A stretch of 64,000 bases of DNA from Acanthaster planci (lineage: Eukaryota; Echinodermata; Asteroidea; Valvatida; Acanthasteridae): NCBI RefSeq assembly GCF_001949145.1, contig NW_019091359.1, positions 2,912,110 to 2,976,109 on the forward strand. The letters are read 5' to 3'. Positions 35,259-47,220 of the stretch are shown one piece after another (position 1 is the first letter of the stretch; each line of letters starts with the position of its first letter). Under the pieces are notes generated by a model that worked only from the letters and a program-made list of their open reading frames with translations, was not told the DNA's origin and ran no database searches. The position numbers and the translations under genes are program-made.

Positions 35259-35634
35259 ATGATGTCGAATTCCTTAACTTTACTCTGGCCTTTAACTGTT
35301 TCATTGAGCCTGTGGTGTTGGGTTAATGTTCATTTCATCATTATGATAACCATCAGCTGCTGCTTCCCTTACACTGCATCACAGCTTCTCGATGAAACCA
35401 CACCAGCTCCGCTGTCCCAACCGAGCTGTGAATTCCAGGATGTTCTCTATGGCGTAGGGAGCTTGGTGCGGAAGTACGATATATGTAGGGAGTGTGTGTG
35501 TCAGGTACCAGTGCTGGGAGGGCAACCAAAGATCGTCTGTCCCGTCGCTAAGGTTTGCCAGAATCGCATTGATGAATGCCCCACTGGAGCGTCTACGATG
35601 TGGCTGATTTGTAAATGTCCTTATTGTTACAAAG
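35259..35634 (+). CDS. Gene 3 exon 1: hydrophobic leader and Cys-rich VWC-like segment
   Basis: 125 codons plus 1 nt, donor GTATAA. Two ATGs in tandem (35259, 35262) precede a long hydrophobic stretch. A CTCGCAG acceptor-like site at 35227 lies in frame upstream, so an earlier 5' exon is possible. Confidence 0.65.
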
Positions 35635-38244
35635 GTATAACCTTTTCGTCAAAGGTTTTCAGCAGTTTCATGCAAAGGAATCCCTCTTATTGCTTGATTC
35701 GCATTGTATTGCTGCAGATAAGTCTGCATATTTCGTTTAGAACTTTGCTTGTTCCATTCATATTGTTTATAATAATATTGTTTGAACTGTCTTCTCTTTA
35801 TCTTCAGTGTAACGAAGACAACATCATTAACAGTATGTCATGTACTATTGGTGTCATCTTTTCATCTCATCAGATCCTTTCATTATACACACGTACACAA
35901 CATCTCCGACTTACTACTACCAGTATCATCCTGTTGCCTTGGCAACCAACCGCATCGTTGTCCACATCGAGGCAACCAATGATGCCTATCTGGCATTCTC
36001 TGCCGAGCCCCGAGATTTGCCGAAAATGTACGAGATTGTCTTGGGTGGTTGGCAGAACAAGTACAGCGTGTTGCGTCGATGCAAACAGTGTCGGGTCCTT
36101 GCCTGGGCCCCGACCAATGGTGAGTCTATCGACTCTTATTGCAACTTTTCAGCCAAATAGAAGTACCCCAACCTTATCATCCTTTTATATCCGACGCAAT
36201 TTCAACCTTTAGAAGCAACAATACCGCTGTATTGTGATTCTGCTAGAAGTTATACATCCCACTAGATAATGAAATAAATTTAATTTAATCCAAACAGTTT
36301 AGGACTCATACAACTTACCAAAGTTATGCAATCATTTGACGACACTCCCCAAACAGACAACCTACACACCCTTGCATTTGTTTTCCAGATTGGGATTTTT
36401 TTTGCTAGTGAGAAGGTGGGACAAGGAACAAACCCGTATTCTTGAATGAATCTATTTTGTGCCCAAATTGAGAATTGTTGCGTACGTCATGTCTTGTGAA
36501 TTGCATTGCATGATTTATTACCATTCGAAAAACGAAATCAAAAATGAGATTATTTGAAGTTCAATTTTGTTATTTCCCCTTTGACAATGCTGTTTTGTCT
36601 CTCAAACTGGTCAGCCAAGTTTAATTTTCACTTCCAGGAATTCTCCCCAACAAAGTGGATCAATCCTTCTGGATAAGGTTCGATGATGGCGTAGTTGCGA
36701 TTGGCCTTACTGGATTCCCGTCTTTGTTTCAGTATCATGACCCTGACCCTCTACCTGTGCGTTACGTTGGGTTCGCAACCAGACTAGGAAGCGCCGGAAC
36801 GTTCCGTTTCATCGATATGGGTAAGGCAGTTTCACCCCCGAAAATTCAGAACTAAATTGTTAATAACTAAATTGAAAATTATACCCGATACGGATTCTTA
36901 CATCTACCCAACAAGTTCCTGCACTGTACAAACACTGTGAAATTTTTAGTCCAAGTTACTGTTTTTTGATCGATTTCTTTTCCAGTTTAGAAAAATGTTT
37001 TAAAATTATTCATTGAATTCTTCCTTAATTTAGACAATACCCCACCCTGCTGCTATTATGTGTTACGTGTTATCCATGTTATGCACAAAACAATATGGTC
37101 AAGGATTGTTGGTCGCCACCCTGAACAAACCGCAGCATCGCCAAGAGGGGTCAATCATTTTTCTGGTTCTTTTCAACCTTATATAGACCTTTTTGTTTCC
37201 TCTTTAGACGCTATCGAACACATCACAGTCAACTTTGAGCCAAGTGGAGGTACATTGGTACATTTTCTTCGCTATTTGATTCTCAATTCCCCTGTCAACA
37301 AAACATCAATTTTTGATCATGAAGTTTTTCTGTCCGTGACTGTGTGGAACACTTTTTCAAAAAACAAACAAAAATAAACCCTTTTATGCTCGGCATTGGG
37401 ACAAATGACAATAATCCAAGGGGTCGATATAAGATCTTTTGCAAAGTTTTGTCCTACAATGGGTGCTGACAGTTTGTACATGATAACTGATAAGTGTACG
37501 TGAGGATGGGAGTCCATCGAGCAAAAACAAGACAGCTATCAAGAGAGACTAGATTCCATATTACACCAGGATTCAAAGTAAATCCTGGCTACACTGGTGG
37601 CCAAGCTTAGCAAAAGTTGTGAAACGAACAAGAAGTTATATGTGATATGAATACCCATGCCGAACAAAAAAACAACACATTACTTTTTCACAATGTTCCC
37701 CTAACAGCTGCGTATTCAGTGGAATTTGACTTAAAACTCTTCTTTCATCTATATGAAATTTCTTTCTTGACTTGATTATCATTTAGATTTTACTGGATGT
37801 TCGCCTGTTGTGACGGTTGATGAAAAAAGTTCCCCGACTGTCATGCCTGGCCCGGTTCCATCTAACTTCGTTTTTCTGTACATTAGCTCCAACACCGATG
37901 TCATCGTTTCGCTATCAAACGACAAAGACCCGAGCGGCTCCGAAACGTATCGCATTTTAATTGGTCACGGCACTGGGGTCCGCTCGTCCATCGTTTATTG
38001 CAGTGAAGAAGATCAGCGCTGTGCGGAGGTCTTCTCCGCCGAAACATTCAATTTGCTCGGGCAAGACCGCATGTACGGATTTTGGCTCGACGCTGGTCAG
38101 ACAGCAGAGGGCGCTATTACATTTGGCCGCGAAGGGCATCCAGCGTTTTTGAGCTTTCGTCCAGAAATAAATCTACTTAGAGAAGGTTTTCATGTATCTA
38201 TCTCTGTCCATCATACTGGCTTGGCAAATGTTATCATTTGTTAA
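35259..38244 (+). CDS. Secreted VWC-like + two farnesoic-acid-O-methyltransferase-type domains (5 exons)
   Basis: Predicted extracellular protein of about 434 aa. Exons: 35259-35634, 35874-36119, 36638-36820, 37208-37249, 37787-38244; all introns are GT-AG and all are phase 1. Seen: a long hydrophobic N-terminus (aa 1-43; signal peptide or anchor, likely cut near YTASQ); a Cys-rich segment (about 57-125, ten Cys including CRECVC) resembling VWC; FAMeT-type domain 1 (about 126-282) with the hallmark EIVLGGWQNKYSVLRR and FWIRFDDGVVAIG; and a second, shorter copy (about 283-434) with YRILIGHGTGVRSSI and YGFWLDAG. Despite its name this domain is not an established methyltransferase and is common in secreted proteins of marine invertebrates. 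The second copy lacks the final part seen in the first, so either the gene continues through a weak donor (GTTTTC near 38188) or it ends at 38242-38244, where AATAAA follows at 38249. Confidence 0.75.
35874..36119 (+). CDS. Gene 3 exon 2: first half of FAMeT-type domain 1
   Basis: Phase 1-1 exon (acceptor CATCAG, donor GTGAGT). Encodes VVHIEATNDAYLAFSAEP and the family signature GGWQNKYSVLRRC. Confidence 0.82.
36638..36820 (+). CDS. Gene 3 exon 3: second half of FAMeT-type domain 1
   Basis: Phase 1-1 exon (acceptor TTCCAG, donor GTAAGG). Encodes FWIRFDDGVVAIGLTG and VRYVGFATRLGSAGTFRF, the usual end of the domain. Confidence 0.82.
37208..37249 (+). CDS. Gene 3 exon 4: 42-nt linker exon
   Basis: Very short phase 1-1 exon (acceptor CTTTAG, donor GTACAT) encoding AIEHITVNFEPSG. 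Supported by exact splice sites and frame on both sides. Confidence 0.6.
37787..38244 (+). CDS. Gene 3 exon 5: second FAMeT-type domain, partial
   Basis: Acceptor CATTTAG, phase 1. Encodes a second copy of the domain with SNTDVIVSLSNDKD, YRILIGHGTGVRSSIVYC and FWLDAGQTAEGAITFG. Ends at a TAA with AATAAA 5 nt later; the last ~18 residues may instead be intron read-through. Confidence 0.65.
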
Positions 38245-40672
38245 TGCAAATAAAAGGACATTCTATCGTATGTTTTGTGTTTCAGAGAGAAAAAGCTTGC
38301 AGTTTAGAGGATTTTTGCTTTTCTGGTTAAAATGAATACAAATGGCGTACCACATGCCCTTTTCATAACAGTACTGCATGTTTATTGAAAGCATTTGTTT
38401 AGTTGAGTTGTCCACTGTTTAATACTTTGATCCATTCCTTCTCTCCTTCCTTGAAAAATCTGGAACTGTTTTGGGTGATAAAATTAGTTTAAGTTTATAC
38501 TTTGAGAGGTAGGCCTACTTTCAGAAGTGTGCAGCGTAATATTCTACCTTGCTCTGGAAGCCGTGAATAAATAGTGACCGTTTCTTCACCTTCTTTAGGA
38601 AATTGATTTCTTAGGCATGTGTTACCAGTATTGAAGCCACATTGTCTCGGTTGTAAGACGCCTTCCCATAAACGTGTTTTCAGTGCTTCTCTTTTTCGTA
38701 TGCTTGAGTTGTGGTGAGCGCCCACTGAACTTTTGAGGAGGAATGTGCATGCGGTAAACCGAATAGGCATTCATGGCATGACGGCCTAAATGCACAGGGA
38801 TTTGAAAAAAATATATCCATCAGCCTACCAAAATGATGGTAATATGAATAAGAACCAACCCAGGATTTACCGACTTGGGAAAGTTGGAATATTGTGTATA
38901 TAAGGACACCATGCTCAGTAGCGTAGCTGGAGGGGGTGGGGTGGGGCAATTTCCCCCTTCTGTCAAGTTTTGTAGGACCACCCCCTACTTCTAAGGAGAA
39001 CCTGGTTACGCCACTGGTCATGCCAATCATTATGTATATTGTAACTTTTAGCCCAATACATTTCGACAGACGCCGATTAGTTCTTGATAGCGATACAAAA
39101 TAAATAGCAACGCCCATGGCGGATCATCGGGAGAGGAAGCAAAACGGACACCGACACCAAAGCGGGTTTGTTTGCTTGTGCTGTGCTTTTTGTTTCTTAT
39201 AAAATGAACAGAAAATGAGGAAGGGAGGGGGATTTCATTTCTATTCCTCCTCAAACCGTATGTAAAAAGCCTCAAATACCGCCCCCCAGGAAAAAGGTCA
39301 TGAAGGTTAATTTATTAAATCTTCAAAATAATATCCCCACTCCCCCGAATGGCCCCGGATTCGCTCGTGTGCAAAGCGACGACAGTAAATTTCCTTTTGG
39401 GAAGAAACACGTACGTGGACGTTTCTGTTCCAATGGGGGGGGGGGACCATATTTGGTAACATTCGAACAGTTTCCAAATTAGACTTCCATCTTCACCCTT
39501 TTTTTTTACCAGGAAATAAACTTGATTGTTAACTGGTACTGAAACCTGAATCTTGCGAGAGCATTTTTTTTCCGGCCGCATTTGATTATATTAAAAAGCA
39601 CGATTGGAAAGTTTTGTTATGGAAGCAATACTTGTACAACCGACAGTTGGTCGGAAATTCCCATGTTTACACATTAGAAAAGGAGATTGGACGTGGAAGA
39701 TGGAATGATAGAGATTTAATTTTGTTTTCTAAATACAACTCACCATTAATTATTAAAAACATTTTTTTTTCGATGCACACTCGCAAGTTATACACATACC
39801 TTTTCGGGACACGTTTACCGCCCATGTTCGCTCCGGAGAACTTCGAGGAAAGGGGGGGGGCTGTAACTATAATATGATAGGGGTCATGGCTTAGAGCTCA
39901 CAGCCTGCCTGGACTGACATGCGAGTTTGAAGGCTGATATTTTACCCTTACTGTCGATGCATCGCATGCTTTCCTCTGAGTACCAATCCTTAGTCGCTAA
40001 AATTGTACCGCACTGCTTTATTCCACTAGTTTCGCGAATGTAAAGAAATAGTTTTTGGAGTTATGTTATGTAAAGAATTAAAATACGTCACATTTGGAAT
40101 TTTTAATTGGAAATTGGGGTTGACAGGTTCGACCAGGGAGAAACCCCTTTAGGGACTCGAGGCTGGTACCCAAGATGCGCTGGGATGCTTTGCCATCGAA
40201 TTTAGAAGGGAACCAGCCCAGTGTGTGACTCATACCAGATCGCACACCCGGACTCAGTGCACTGCGTAAACTTATACGGAAGTGAGAATCTGTAGTGCTC
40301 GGAGTCGTAGCACCATACACAAAAACGAAACCAAATCTGTGACGGATGCATTCCTAAAGTGGCAATTTCGAATTCATTTGCACCGAACTGAAAGCATAAT
40401 TTCTCGACAGTCTTATCACAGTTGCTGTCTGATGCATTAGGCCTCTTAACTATGGGTTTCAGCGGCAACGAAAAGCCGGAGTTGCTGTCGGATGCCGTGG
40501 TATGGAAGACCTTTTGAAGTAGGGAATCCTTGACAAGCTGTGCTGGCTGTCACTGTGGAAGGTCGATCGAGGGTGTGACGACACGGCAGGGAAAACGCTA
40601 CACAGTGTCGCCATCCTAGTGGGACTCTCCCAAGACAGGATTCTGTAATTCAGCGACATTTCAGGTCTTTTC
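38245..40672. other. Region downstream of gene 3
   Basis: AATAAA at 38249-38254 is the probable poly(A) signal of gene 3. Beyond it lies a MITE-like element (38915-39016), G-runs (39435-39445, 39853-39860) and, from about 40080, a more CpG-rich stretch with open frames on the minus strand that I cannot assign. Confidence 0.4.
38915..39016. mobile_element. Short hAT-type MITE
   Basis: Begins CAGTAGCGTAGCTGG and ends CCTGGTTACGCCACTG, that is inverted CAGTGGCGTAACCAGG. CAGTGGCGTAGCYAGG ends are typical of hAT-derived MITEs. The 8-bp flanks (ACCATGCT / GTCATGCC) match at five positions, compatible with a decayed target duplication. Interior is G/C-run rich. Confidence 0.6.
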
Positions 40673-40909
40673 ATGGCCAAGCAAGATGATTTCGGGTATG
40701 TCACTTGTTAATATTTACGAGCAAGGGATTAATTATTGTTTTTAATGTATGTTTTGTTGGATGTACAGGTACGTCGTCCATCAAGGCGTCATGATTATGA
40801 TGATCATGCCAGTCGAAGACACAACGAATCTAGCTCCAATGCTGGAACTTAATACATGTATGCCAGCGTGTAACCCTCGATGCATCAGGTTGCAAAGTGT
40901 TAATATAAC
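40673..40909 (+). CDS. Weak two-exon candidate
   Basis: An ATG at 40673 opens a short frame (MAKQDDF) that meets a GTATGT donor at 40696. A TGTACAG acceptor at 40768 gives a matching phase 2 and a further ~46 codons (YVVHQGVMIMMI...) to a stop near 40909. The intron would be only 73 nt, shorter than any other here. No domain recognised; possibly only the 5' end of a longer gene, or chance. Confidence 0.15.
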
Positions 40910-42480
40910 CTAAATCTGTCCAAAAAAACCCAGTCTTCTGGTTTGATGAGAATTTAGTATTATTGGTTTGATAGCAAGTTATTTTCTTGTGTGGTAAATG
41001 CATCATTAAACATGTTAAAAACATACATGTGGACTACCCCCAGAACTCTGGGGTCTGACGTCTGCCCCACTCCCGCAGCGGTGCGGACATCGGACCCCAC
41101 AGTTCCGGGGGTAGATGTGGACTGGATACATGTAGGCCTGTTGTTAGTGTTAAGACATAAAGATTTGTCCCAACCATGGAGCTATTAAAACACGTTTGGG
41201 AATGTCCCAATTATAAGAGTGCGGTTGGGTGGGCCCAACTATGGCACAGAGGGACTTGCAAGGCTTATTTGTATAGATCTATAGGCAACTCACTCTTGCA
41301 GAACCCTGACCATGCATGTATGTAGTTTTCATTTGTCATGAATGAAATGCCAGGTTGAGATGAATTCTGAGGAAATTTCATGATCATCATGATCATCTTC
41401 CCTACAATGGTATCTGCTATCAGGAAGCAATAACATGTCCTAAAGAGTCAAATTTAGCAAGGAAAATAGTGAAGCATTTATATATACGTTACTTTGGGAG
41501 ACATAGCCTTTTAGCGACAGTTTGTTTTTAAACTATTATGTTCTCCAGGGCGGCCACTGTGTCTTGTGATTGTCTTTTTGCATGTTCAATTGCCGCAAAT
41601 AAATATGATTATGATTATTTAAAAAATATGTTGAAGTTTTCAGACCAGTCTCGTAGGATTTGTGATGTTCCTGTGTGGAACTTTTTCTGAATTCTGTCAG
41701 TTATGAGACTACCGTAGGTTGAGAAATTTTCTACAGAAATTCCCTGACTATGCATGTAGTTGGGAGTGTCCCAACTATACAAAAACTTGGGGACTGATGC
41801 TGTAATGGCACCTAGTTAGGATAAAAACAGGCCTGTCTTTCTGTGAAGCAACTAGCACAGCCAACTCAATTTTGCATTCAATTTGGTGTATTCTTTTCAT
41901 GTCATAGTCATGTTTTTCCTAAAGTGGCTGCGAAAACTATAGTTGGATATAAGTACAAAAGTAAACGAATAATTCACAAAGTGTTAAAACTCCTACGCAG
42001 CTGTTAAAATACCAAATAATAATACTTATGCATACTACTAAATATACTAAATGGAAACACAGCCCTGTATAAAATTAACCCTAACAATCTCCAACCAGTT
42101 AAACTTAAACAACAGTAAGGTGGTTTTTTTTTAGGGAAAATTTTTACCGATTGCTATGTGTACATGGTGTTGGATTTTGACTAAATAGGTAGGGCCTGCT
42201 GTTGGCCTGCACTTACCCTGTTGAATTTTGACTGACTGGGTACTGTGGCCCTCTCACTTTTTACCATCAGGAATTTTAAATGAGGGGAGACTCTCCTCAA
42301 TTTCTTGAGTACCATTTTATTTTAAAGATAATGTAATGATGGGAAGTTTCCCATTGAAATGTACATGTATATGTAATATGATGTAATTATTACCATAACA
42401 AGGACAAATTTATGCCATCACTGGTAGCTTACCACAGTGATTCCAGCAGCCGGGGATGGATATGCAGGATGATGGTGTGT
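40910..42480. other. Non-coding stretch with hairpin
   Basis: AT-rich, no supported exon. It holds the hairpin at 41035-41113; otherwise I see nothing I can name. Confidence 0.5.
41035..41113. repeat. GC-rich hairpin (33-bp imperfect stem)
   Basis: Left arm 41035-41068 begins TACCCCCAGAACTCTGGGG; right arm 41081-41113 is its inverse with about six mismatches. Loop of ~12 bases. It stands out in AT-rich surroundings and could be a fold-back repeat or a structured RNA. Confidence 0.75.
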
Positions 42481-43490
42481 GAGTTTGTTTGAATAGGTAC
42501 TGCCTGTCCATACTCTTTGTACTGTGCAGTGGGCCTGCTGTACCCAATCAAACAAAATCTCACTGGTAAAGACCTATTGGAGTTTGTGTGATTGGGTACT
42601 GTTGCAGCAGGAGGTACTGNNNNNNNNNNNNNNNNNNNNNNNNNNNNNNNNNNNNNNNNNNNNNNNNNNNNNNNNNNNNNNNNNNNNNNNNNNNNNNNNN
42701 NNNNNNNNNNNNNNNNNNNNNNNNNNNNNNNNNNNNNNNNNNNNNNNNNNNNNNNNNNNNNNNNNNNNNNNNNNNNNNNNNNNNNNNNNNNNNNNNNNNN
42801 NNNNNNNNNNNNNNNNNNNNNNNNNNNNNNNNNNNNNNNNNNNNNNNNNNNNNNNNNNNNNNNNNNNNNNNNNNNNNNNNNNNNNNNNNNNNNNNNNNNN
42901 NNNNNNNNNNNNNNNNNNNNNNNNNNNNNNNNNNNNNNNNNNNNNNNNNNNNNNNNNNNNNNNNNNNNNNNNNNNNNNNNNNNNNNNNNNNNNNNNNNNN
43001 NNNNNNNNNNNNNNNNNNNNNNNNNNNNNNNNNNNNNNNNNNNNNNNNNNNNNNNNNNNNNNNNNNNNNNNNNNNNNNNNNNNNNNNNNNNNNNNNNNNN
43101 NNNNNNNNNNNNNNNNNNNNNNNNNNNNNNNNNNNNNNNNNNNNNNNNNNNNNNNNNNNNNNNNNNNNNNNNNNNNNNNNNNNNNNNNNNNNNNNNNNNN
43201 NNNNNNNNNNNNNNNNNNNNNNNNNNNNNNNNNNNNNNNNNNNNNNNNNNNNNNNNNNNNNNNNNNNNNNNNNNNNNNNNNNNNNNNNNNNNNNNNNNNN
43301 NNNNNNNNNNNNNNNNNNNNNNNNNNNNNNNNNNNNNNNNNNNNNNNNNNNNNNNNNNNNNNNNNNNNNNNNNNNNNNNNNNNNNNNNNNNNNNNNNNNN
43401 NNNNNNNNNNNNNNNNNNNNNNNNNNNNNNNNNNNNNNNCAAGAGTTTGATTTCAAGGTGTTGGAGTTTGTGTGATTAGGGAGGGATACC
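42481..43490. repeat. Tandem/inverted repeat cluster interrupted by an 820-bp gap
   Basis: The word GAGTTTGTKTGAWTRGG occurs at 42481, 42580 and 43463 in direct orientation and once inverted near 42541 (ACCCAATCAAACAAAATCTC). The N run 42620-43439 lies inside this cluster, so the gap is probably a collapsed array. Long open frames crossing the Ns are artefacts. Confidence 0.65.
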
Positions 43491-46400
43491 ACGAACAGTG
43501 CCTGGGCAGTTAGGGTTAATGGGACAAATGTCCATTTTGGACGAATTTGAGAAAAATAAAACACCAACCAAAAGGTGATTTTTTGCAAACTCTGGTTGCC
43601 TATACAAGTTGTACCGGAGAGTGGTAGGTAAAAAAGAAGGCCTCTGTTTTTGACATCATTAGACGCATACATGTAGCATTCTGCCAGCCGAGCTTTCCGA
43701 TTCAAAAAATCACAGTTCCTCTGATTTCCTTTAAAAAAGAGAAGATTTTCACCATACACAATAATTATAGTTATGGTGATTCTAGTTTTTGTTTGGCTAC
43801 TTTCTAGTTTTACATATATTTGATTGTTGTAGAATTTCAAAAGATTCTGCTACATGTAAAGTCACAGACTTGATACCACATTCTTTTCACAACTTTTCTC
43901 TGAAAAACTATTAAGTAAAATTCGGATGCATTTATTTTTCACTTACTGGACTTGAAAGTTAAGGTCAGTGGGTGGCTGCGTATGCAGATTTTAGAAATCT
44001 GCATCCACATCTCATGGAAGAGATGCCCTCTGCATGTTCCAACAAAGGCTATGATGATACCAAACATATTTTTATTCTCAAAAAGTTCATCTGACAGTTC
44101 CTGGGTATTTGCTATGGGTTGCTGCATCATGTTATGGCAAGTGTTTCATTTGAACTCATATATGAAGATAAAGGGAGACCAGCTGGACATACTGTACTAG
44201 TAAATGTGACTTTTCTGCATTCAACAGAAAAAAAATGTGTATGTAGTAATATTGCACAAGAATGTTGGCAATGTGTTGGTTCATTTGTAGACACATGTAC
44301 ATGTACGTACCGGTATAATCTCAAGTTCTACCATACAGTTTCCGACCAATGAACATTGAGTGGTTGATGGAACTGGTTCATTGAATTAAATGGATGTACA
44401 TAAATAGTCATTCATTAAATGGACATTGCACAGTGCATGAGCAACTTGGCAAGCATTTCACTTACAAATTGTTTTCAAAAGGTGCACATGTGCTGCTGTT
44501 GGTTATTTTTAGTGGAATCATACTCTAACACACAGTCTTTATTCATGAAAATGTAACTGAAAGAATTCCATATGTATGTAGTTTACATACATGTATGTGT
44601 ACATGTACCTTGTCTCATTTACATGCTATCGATAAATAAATACATCGTAAATCATTGTAATGGATGGATGATGCATGAGCTCTTTCAAGGGCAGTCCATT
44701 CCACTTTGTTTAAGGTCATTTGTGAAACCTTCACTTCAACTGAAGGTCTAGAGATTATCTCAGGAAGAGTTTCATATACGTGCATTAAACTTTGTCCTGT
44801 GTTTGGTACGATATATCAGCCATCAGAAAGCGGTACCATAAATAATAATAATGACGTTTATATAGCTTTATTTCAAATTTTATGTCAAGTGGCACTTTAC
44901 AATATTAAAACATGCCGGAGGAAGTATAAAGATTATAAGTAAAGACAAAATACACATCAAAATCATCAAGACAGGCTGGTCAAAAAATTGTCAGTCAAAG
45001 GGGAAGCTTTACAACATTAAACCATACACAGATTAAAAAACAATCAGTGATGAGAAATGAAAAACATTAAATGTCACAACTTTAGCAGATCATAGCGGTA
45101 GTAAATGTTTCTTTGAAAAGGTAGGTTTGAAGATTTGCCTTAGAATCAGTAAAAGTTTTCACTTGACTTAATGGCACATGTACCGAGAAGTATTGTAAGC
45201 ATATATACTTAGAAAATAAGATTTTGCAGACTTGTCTTGTAGGGTTTGCGCCCAGGGTGTCAAGTGTGTAGGGCTCTTTCCCTTAGAATGTTTCTCAGAC
45301 CAATCTCCTAGGGATTGTACACGGGGTGTTAAGCGATGTCTCTGTGTAGAAGTCTTTCCGTCATCATCTCCTTCAGTGTCTTACTGACCAAGTAAGAGGT
45401 TCTAGCAAAGGATGGGTCTATTGACTGCTTCAGGAATATCAAACTTTATCATTCCACTGCCAAAGATTGCAGATGTCATACATGTACATGTAAGTAAGTA
45501 CGCAGACCAGAAGCCACACTTTCAGATAGGACCTTGATACCAGTTCCTTTAATGTGGTAAATACCAGAAGCACAACTAATACTATTTACATACTGTACCA
45601 TGCTATTGCCTGCAAATTCAGTAGATTTTAAAAAGGCAGAAATGGTCAGGAAAAGCATGATACTGCAACTAGAGAGCAAAATGTTGAGCTAATGATGCAC
45701 ACTGGGGTTTGATTACAACTGTATTCATGTTGTCCAGTGGCCTGTATCATGCACAATTATCAGTATTGCACACTTCCTACTTTCCTTTTTTTTTTTAAAC
45801 AATGAAACCGCAAAGACATACAAAGTCATTTAAGTCAGTAGGTTGTCTTTTATGTCCACATCTCTGGCACAAACACATGGCACACCCTTCTACTGTATTC
45901 CAGGTTTCTGCAGCCTCATTCTGTGTGGGGGTTTATAGAGCTTGGCCAAGTCGTGTCTGAATTACTAGGCTGTGGCTTGAAATTACACACGAGTCAATGG
46001 CAGTGCCTGCAGCCACAACGCATGGAGCCATGTAATGTCAAGTCACAACCAAGTACATACATGTACCTGTAACTGAACATGTGTACATGTGTACAGGTTG
46101 AAGTCCCAAAGTTCCTTTTTTATTTGGCTTGTGTGAGTAATGATTCAAATTGTTACTCAGAATTTTAGCCAGCATTTGAAAACTGGGTCATCAAATTTGC
46201 CTCGAATTAAGAAAAAGGGTCTCCAAGTGTGTGCATTTACTTAATGAAAAATGTGTCTGTGGTACATTTGTAGCTTACGGAGGGTCCAAAAGATGCTGAA
46301 ATGCACAGCTAAGGAATGTGGAGGGAAGAAATGAGATACATGTACCATAAATATAATCTTGACTTCAAAGGAATGAAGAACACACTGGCAATGTTAGGCT

Positions 46401-47220
46401 TGCTAGAAGTACATACATCCCTAACAAAAAGTTCATGCAGTTAGTATATTGAACTCGATCATTTGGGGAAAATGCACTTCCTTTTCATGTATACTGGTAC
46501 AGTATTTATCTCTCTTCTGTTACGGAATGCTGTGCATTGATTGGCACTGTCTCTAACGAAACCCTTCAGAGGGACCTTTCTGTCTGTGGTTGTCGACAGT
46601 CTTATTTCTTGTGTTTGAGCAATCAAGCATCATTTGTGTATGGACGTATGGAATGAAAGTTTGCCACAGACTATCCATCACACCAGAGATTTTCTTTTCA
46701 CTGAATTGGCTGTGGTGATTCATTGTGACTCATATTATGAAATGATAATACTTTTTACATTGCAATGTATTCATACCAAATTTTGGACAAGTGTGCTTCT
46801 AGGGAACACTGGCGGTGAATGTATGTTGTGAGGGATAATTGTTCACACAATCACACAGTGTCTGAGTGGAATACAATGTACAATCCAGTGATTGATAGTA
46901 AGTTGATTTATATTAGGCACAGCCAGCCCTACCCCACCCTCCAAATCTTATTTTCTGTGGTTGTATCAACAACCCTTGTGTAGTTGACTTTTTGATCTAC
47001 ATGTGTGTAAAATTATTTTGTCTTTCAAATTTCAGGTGTTGGAGCAAGGGTAACCTGGCTGGCACTGGATTGATAACACAGTTTGAACCAGATTGTGGGA
47101 ATTTTCATAGGTTTCCATAACCATTTTTCTCCTAAAACCCAGGTGTATATCGGTACATGTACATGTTGTACCGGGTACCAGTTACTACTTTCTTACTGTG
47201 TGGAGCAAGACAAAAAACCT
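43491..47220. other. Non-coding stretch
   Basis: No exon supported. It contains an interspersed-repeat-like segment at 44838-45130 and TACATGTA tracts (for example 46060-46095). Confidence 0.5.
44838..45130 (+). repeat. Possible old interspersed repeat
   Basis: Starts with (AAT)n then GACGTTTATATAGC, followed by GTGGCACTTTACAATATT and later AAAAGGTAGGTTTGAAGATT. This order resembles a dispersed repeat seen in many invertebrate genomes (GTTTATATAGCGC...GCGCTTTACA). Diverged; identification from memory of pattern only. Confidence 0.3.

Noticed and set aside
42429-43840. Very long open frames on both strands
   Set aside because: They cross 820 undetermined bases; the N run contains no stop by definition.
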